From Bacteroidota bacterium (lineage in GTDB: Bacteria > Bacteroidota > Bacteroidia > Bacteroidales > UBA10428), in assembly GCA_023442525.1 (NCBI GenBank), contig JAEZZA010000033.1, positions 1 through 63,669 on the forward strand: a stretch of 63,669 bases of DNA. The letters run 5' to 3'. Shown one piece after another: positions 60,886 through 63,669 of this stretch. Every line of letters starts with the position of its first letter. Positions within the stretch are counted from its first letter, which is position 1. The notes below the pieces were generated by a model. That model worked only from the letters and a program-made list of their open reading frames with translations. It did not search any database and had not been told where the DNA came from. The translations under genes and the position numbers were made by a program.

Positions 60886-62216
60886 TTTTTATTTCTGGAT
60901 CTTATTATTTTTCCGACGTTTGTTTTACCAAGTCTGATGAAATCGAGGATTGCCCTGTCGGCCGGACATATATAACTACATGAACCGCATTCGATACAAT
61001 CCATGACGTGTTCATTTTCGAGGCGTGCATAATTTGCCTGAACTCCGAGTGTCATTAGCAGATAAGGTTCGAGTCCCATGGGACAAACCGAAACACATTT
61101 TGCACATCTGACACAGGGTTGCTGCACTTTTCTGGGTGCGTCTTCATCCGGCATCAGCAATATGCCCGATGTACCTTTAACAACGGGGACCTCTGTATTT
61201 ACCAGGGCTTTTCCCATCATGGGACCGCCCATTATTATCTTTCCGGTGTTTGCTTCTATACCTCCGGCTGCATTTATGAGTGCGAAAACCGGAGTACCGA
61301 TTCTTACACGGTAATTCGAAGGATTTGAAACAGTTTTGCCTGAGACAGTTACTACCCTCTCAATCAGAGGTTTGTTTTTCTGTACAGCTTCATATACTGC
61401 GAATACGGTACCCACGTTGAAAGCAACCACACCCACGTCGACAGGAAGACCTCCTGAGGGTACTTCGCGGCCGGTTATAGCTTTGATCAGTTGTTTTTCA
61501 CCTCCCTGGGGGTATTTCACCTTAAGAGGGTGTACATGTATACCTTCGTAAGATGATGCGAGCCTTTGCATCAGTTCAATCGCATCAGGTTTATTGTTTT
61601 CGATACCTATATGTGCAACGGATACGCCAAGTGCTTTTTTCAGTATCTGTATCCCTATAAGAATTTCCTCGGCTTTCTCAAGCATAAGTGCATGATCGGA
61701 GGTCAGATAGGGTTCACATTCCACACCATTAACGATCAGGCATTCGGCTTTCTTTCCCCTGGGTACGGTTAGTTTTACATGCGAAGGGAATGTAGCACCG
61801 CCTAATCCCACGATTCCTGCATCAGTGATTTTCTTAATGATCTCTGCCGCGTCGAATCGTATTTCCCGGTCGATGGTGCTGTCTAGATTAATATCTTCGA
61901 ACCACTGATCGGGTGCAACTTCCACAAAAACTGCCTGGCGTTTGTATCCGCTAACATCATATACTTCATCAATTTTGCTCACTTTTCCGGTGAATGAAGC
62001 ATGGATATTTCCTGTAATAAATCCTTCGCCACTTGCAATAAGCTGACCCGTCTTGATTTCAGCTCCTTTATCTACAAGTAGCCTGGCTGGCGCTCCCATG
62101 TGCTGCGACAGAAGAATGGCGGCAGTTTCGGGCAGGGGTAAGGTACCGATGGCTTTACCCGCTGAAAGTTTATTTTCCGGAGGATGAATACCTCCTTTGC
62201 GAAATGTCTTTAACAC
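60882..62216 (-). CDS. rnfC: Rnf complex NADH-binding iron-sulfur subunit C
   Basis: RnfC (444 residues) starts with the family segment KGGIHPPENK, has an NqrF/Nuo51-like FMN/NADH fold with GLGGATFPSHVK, and ends with two 4Fe-4S motifs, CVRCAKCVSVCP and CIECGSCSYICP. It exchanges electrons with NAD(H) on the cytoplasmic face. Confidence 0.96.
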   Translation of the reverse strand: MLKTFRKGGIHPPENKLSAGKAIGTLPLPETAAILLSQHMGAPARLLVDKGAEIKTGQLIASGEGFITGNIHASFTGKVSKIDEVYDVSGYKRQAVFVEVAPDQWFEDINLDSTIDREIRFDAAEIIKKITDAGIVGLGGATFPSHVKLTVPRGKKAECLIVNGVECEPYLTSDHALMLEKAEEILIGIQILKKALGVSVAHIGIENNKPDAIELMQRLASSYEGIHVHPLKVKYPQGGEKQLIKAITGREVPSGGLPVDVGVVAFNVGTVFAVYEAVQKNKPLIERVVTVSGKTVSNPSNYRVRIGTPVFALINAAGGIEANTGKIIMGGPMMGKALVNTEVPVVKGTSGILLMPDEDAPRKVQQPCVRCAKCVSVCPMGLEPYLLMTLGVQANYARLENEHVMDCIECGSCSYICPADRAILDFIRLGKTNVGKIIRSRNKK

Positions 62217-62231
62217 GTAATTTACTCCTTT

Positions 62232-63101
62232 CTAAGCTATAACATTATTGGCATCGGCCGTTTCCTGCGTTCTCTCTTTCCTTACCGGGAAACCGGTTTC
62301 GATTATCGAATGAGTCGGGCATTCGGGAACGCATTTACGGCAAAGTTTGCATTTAGCCGGGTCGATGTATGCCAGGAAATTCTTTATTTCGATGGCTTCG
62401 TGGGGACATACTTTCTGACACTTGGTACATCCGATACAGGCAACCGAGCAGTTTTTGCGGGCAACTCCGCCTTTTTCCACGTTGCTGCACGCAACATATA
62501 TCTTCTTGTTGCCCTTCCATTTTTTTCTTAGTTCAAACAGGTAGCGGGGACATGCTTTAACACACGCACCGCATGCTGTACACTTTTCTTCATCCACAAC
62601 AGGTAAACCTGTAAGCAAATCAATGCTGAGAGCGCCAAAGGTGCATACGTCAACACAATCACCAAATCCGTGACAACCATAGGTACAACCCGTTTCGCCG
62701 CTATAAAGTGCCGAAGCAATGGCACACGAGGCTGCACCGTCATAAAGAGTGGTTCTGGGCCGGTATTCGCAACTTCCCTGGCATTTCAGAACAGCAATTT
62801 TCGGCTCCATTGCGGTTGCTTCTCTGCCCAATATTGAGGCTATTTTGGTCATTACATCATTGCCTCCAACCGGACAGTACAGTCCGTCAAGGGAATCTGC
62901 TTTTACCAGGGTTTCGGCAAGATTTCTGCAACCGGCATAACCGCAGCCCCCACAGTTAGCTGCAGGTAACTCTGCTTCCACCAGTTCGATACGGGGATCT
63001 TCGTATACTTTGAACTTCTGAGCCACGAAATAGAGTACAAGGGCCGACACAGCTCCCAGTACGCTAAGCAATACTACTGTATATAAAATTGTTGTAGTCA
63101 T
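62232..63101 (-). CDS. rnfB: Rnf complex ferredoxin-like subunit B
   Basis: RnfB (289 residues) has one N-terminal membrane helix, a 4Fe-4S domain with CGGCGYAGC and a later Cys (GLYCPVGG), and a multi-cluster ferredoxin region: CTYGCHGFGDCVDVC, CTACGACVKACP, CIGCTKCQKVCP and CKLCRKCVPECP. It takes electrons from reduced ferredoxin. This long poly-ferredoxin form is the type found in anaerobes such as Bacteroides and clostridia. It overlaps rseC by 4 bp. Confidence 0.96.
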   Translation of the reverse strand: MTTTILYTVVLLSVLGAVSALVLYFVAQKFKVYEDPRIELVEAELPAANCGGCGYAGCRNLAETLVKADSLDGLYCPVGGNDVMTKIASILGREATAMEPKIAVLKCQGSCEYRPRTTLYDGAASCAIASALYSGETGCTYGCHGFGDCVDVCTFGALSIDLLTGLPVVDEEKCTACGACVKACPRYLFELRKKWKGNKKIYVACSNVEKGGVARKNCSVACIGCTKCQKVCPHEAIEIKNFLAYIDPAKCKLCRKCVPECPTHSIIETGFPVRKERTQETADANNVIA

Positions 63102-63526
63102 ATATCATGATTTTTCCGGGCCGAAAGTGCAAAACTCTTTCCTAACCGGTTTCTAAATATATAAAGTATCAGAAAATAAGGTGCAAGGGCAGCCAAAGAA
63201 ATAATTCCCGTTAACAAATCACTCACTCCGGAAACATTAAGTGTGATAAGTAAGATGAGAAGAATCAGGAAAGGAATCATATAGCCCAGAATCACGGCCC
63301 TGTTACCTGCTTTTTGAGAAATAATCACCTCCACCTGATCACCCACTTTTATGTCGGGTGTGAAACGGGTTATTTCCATTTCTCTTTCGTTGTTTTCACC
63401 GATAAAGCATATCCCTTTGGCATGGCAATCGCCACATAGAGCCGCACGGTGAACTTTCACCCTGATTTTATGACCGGAAATTTCTTCCACAGTGCCCTTC
63501 TGTTCAACACATACAGAGCTTTCCAT
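63098..63526 (-). CDS. rseC: RseC/MucC family protein at the head of the rnf operon
   Basis: The 142-residue protein has an N-terminal beta region with a cysteine-rich site (ALCGDCHAKGICF) and two membrane helices (about 77-120), as in RseC/MucC. In E. coli this family, together with the Rnf homologue (Rsx), keeps SoxR reduced. In Bacteroidetes it heads rnf operons and may help iron-sulfur or redox assembly. I chose the ATG at 63526; the alternative at 63565 lies upstream of the promoter's -7 box. Confidence 0.9.
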   Translation of the reverse strand: MESSVCVEQKGTVEEISGHKIRVKVHRAALCGDCHAKGICFIGENNEREMEITRFTPDIKVGDQVEVIISQKAGNRAVILGYMIPFLILLILLITLNVSGVSDLLTGIISLAALAPYFLILYIFRNRLGKSFALSARKNHDI

Positions 63527-63544
63527 GAAATATTGGTTAAATCG

Positions 63545-63552
63545 CAAAAATA
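63545..63552 (-). promoter_or_regulatory. -7 box (TATTTTTG, minus strand) for the rnf operon
   Basis: On the minus strand 63552-63545 reads TATTTTTG (TAnnTTTG), 18 bases before the chosen rseC ATG, giving a leader of about 12 nt. It rules out the upstream rseC start at 63565 for this transcript. Confidence 0.5.
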
Positions 63553-63624
63553 ATAACCTTACCACATGATGTTCGATATAAATGTCATTTTTGGGTAATT
63601 TAGGATGATTATAAATAAGATGGT

Positions 63625-63669
63625 AGGGTTCCAGGGGTTCCAGGGGTTCCAGGGGTTCCAGGGGTTCCA
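63625..63669. repeat. AGGGGTTCC 9-bp tandem array reaching the window end
   Basis: One 8-bp copy (AGGGTTCC, 63625-63632) and four exact copies of AGGGGTTCC (63633-63668) run off the end of the window, so total copy number is unknown. They lie upstream of the rnf promoter. Confidence 0.9.

Overview
The window looks like a chromosomal segment of an anaerobic or fermentative member of the Bacteroidota, probably order Bacteroidales. The reasons are a SusC/SusD pair, lipoprotein signals of the LxxC type, a Bacteroidetes-type single-RRM RNA-binding protein, -7 boxes matching TAnnTTTG in front of many genes, the general absence of Shine-Dalgarno sites, a six-domain S1 protein, and a complete Rnf operon. 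No rRNA, tRNA, CRISPR array, prophage or complete insertion sequence was seen. The assignment comes from gene content read by eye, not from a phylogeny.

Layout. 1-1025 is repeat-rich and almost gene-free: the tail of a truncated CDS, five palindromic repeats, a 439-bp MITE-like element with 15-bp inverted ends, and a tandem array copied from its tip. 1026-5759 is susC/susD. 5844-10853 is cysC-cysD-cysN (PAPS synthesis) followed by a 7TM-HD c-di-AMP phosphodiesterase-like protein. 10940-13459 holds a 57-aa lipoprotein and a TonB-dependent receptor. 13485-16987 (minus) has an RRM protein, an integrase-repeat/HTH protein, an unrecognised two-lobed protein and a PAS-coupled adenylate cyclase. 17105-24438 has amino-acid enzymes (rocD, a tyrosine phenol-lyase/tryptophanase relative, speA), two single-domain response regulators and a lipoprotein joining a DUF1080-type domain to a PHP-like domain.

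24492-31269 (minus) is a nucleotide-sugar operon: ugd, UDP-xylose synthase, rfbA, rfbC, rfbD, phosphohexomutase, yjbQ. 31454-36319 is rpsA, a STAS protein, rnz and guaA. 36421-40369 holds an S41 protease, pnuC, an NR kinase and an RlmL-like methyltransferase. 40612-41566 is a SiaB/SiaC pair converging on a 1030-aa TerB/FHA-like/ABCG fusion. 44928-53221 has clpB, STAS and Hpt proteins, gcvT, a LolD-type ATPase, an O-methyltransferase and recG. 53229-58000 (minus) is a PAP2 phosphatase, two glycosyltransferases and an M49-like lipoprotein. 58115-63526 (minus) is the Rnf operon rseC-rnfB-C-D-G-E-A, the Na+ or H+ pumping ferredoxin:NAD oxidoreductase.

Much of the window is housekeeping. The least ordinary parts are the repeat-rich left end, the 13.8-17.0 kb block with a cyclase beside an uncharacterised two-lobed protein, the scattered partner-switch components (SiaB, SiaC, two STAS, Hpt, two receivers), the TerB-FHA-ABCG fusion, the lyase with mixed TPL/TnaA residues, and the DUF1080-PHP fusion. 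No feature amounts to proof of a new system; these are the best candidates.
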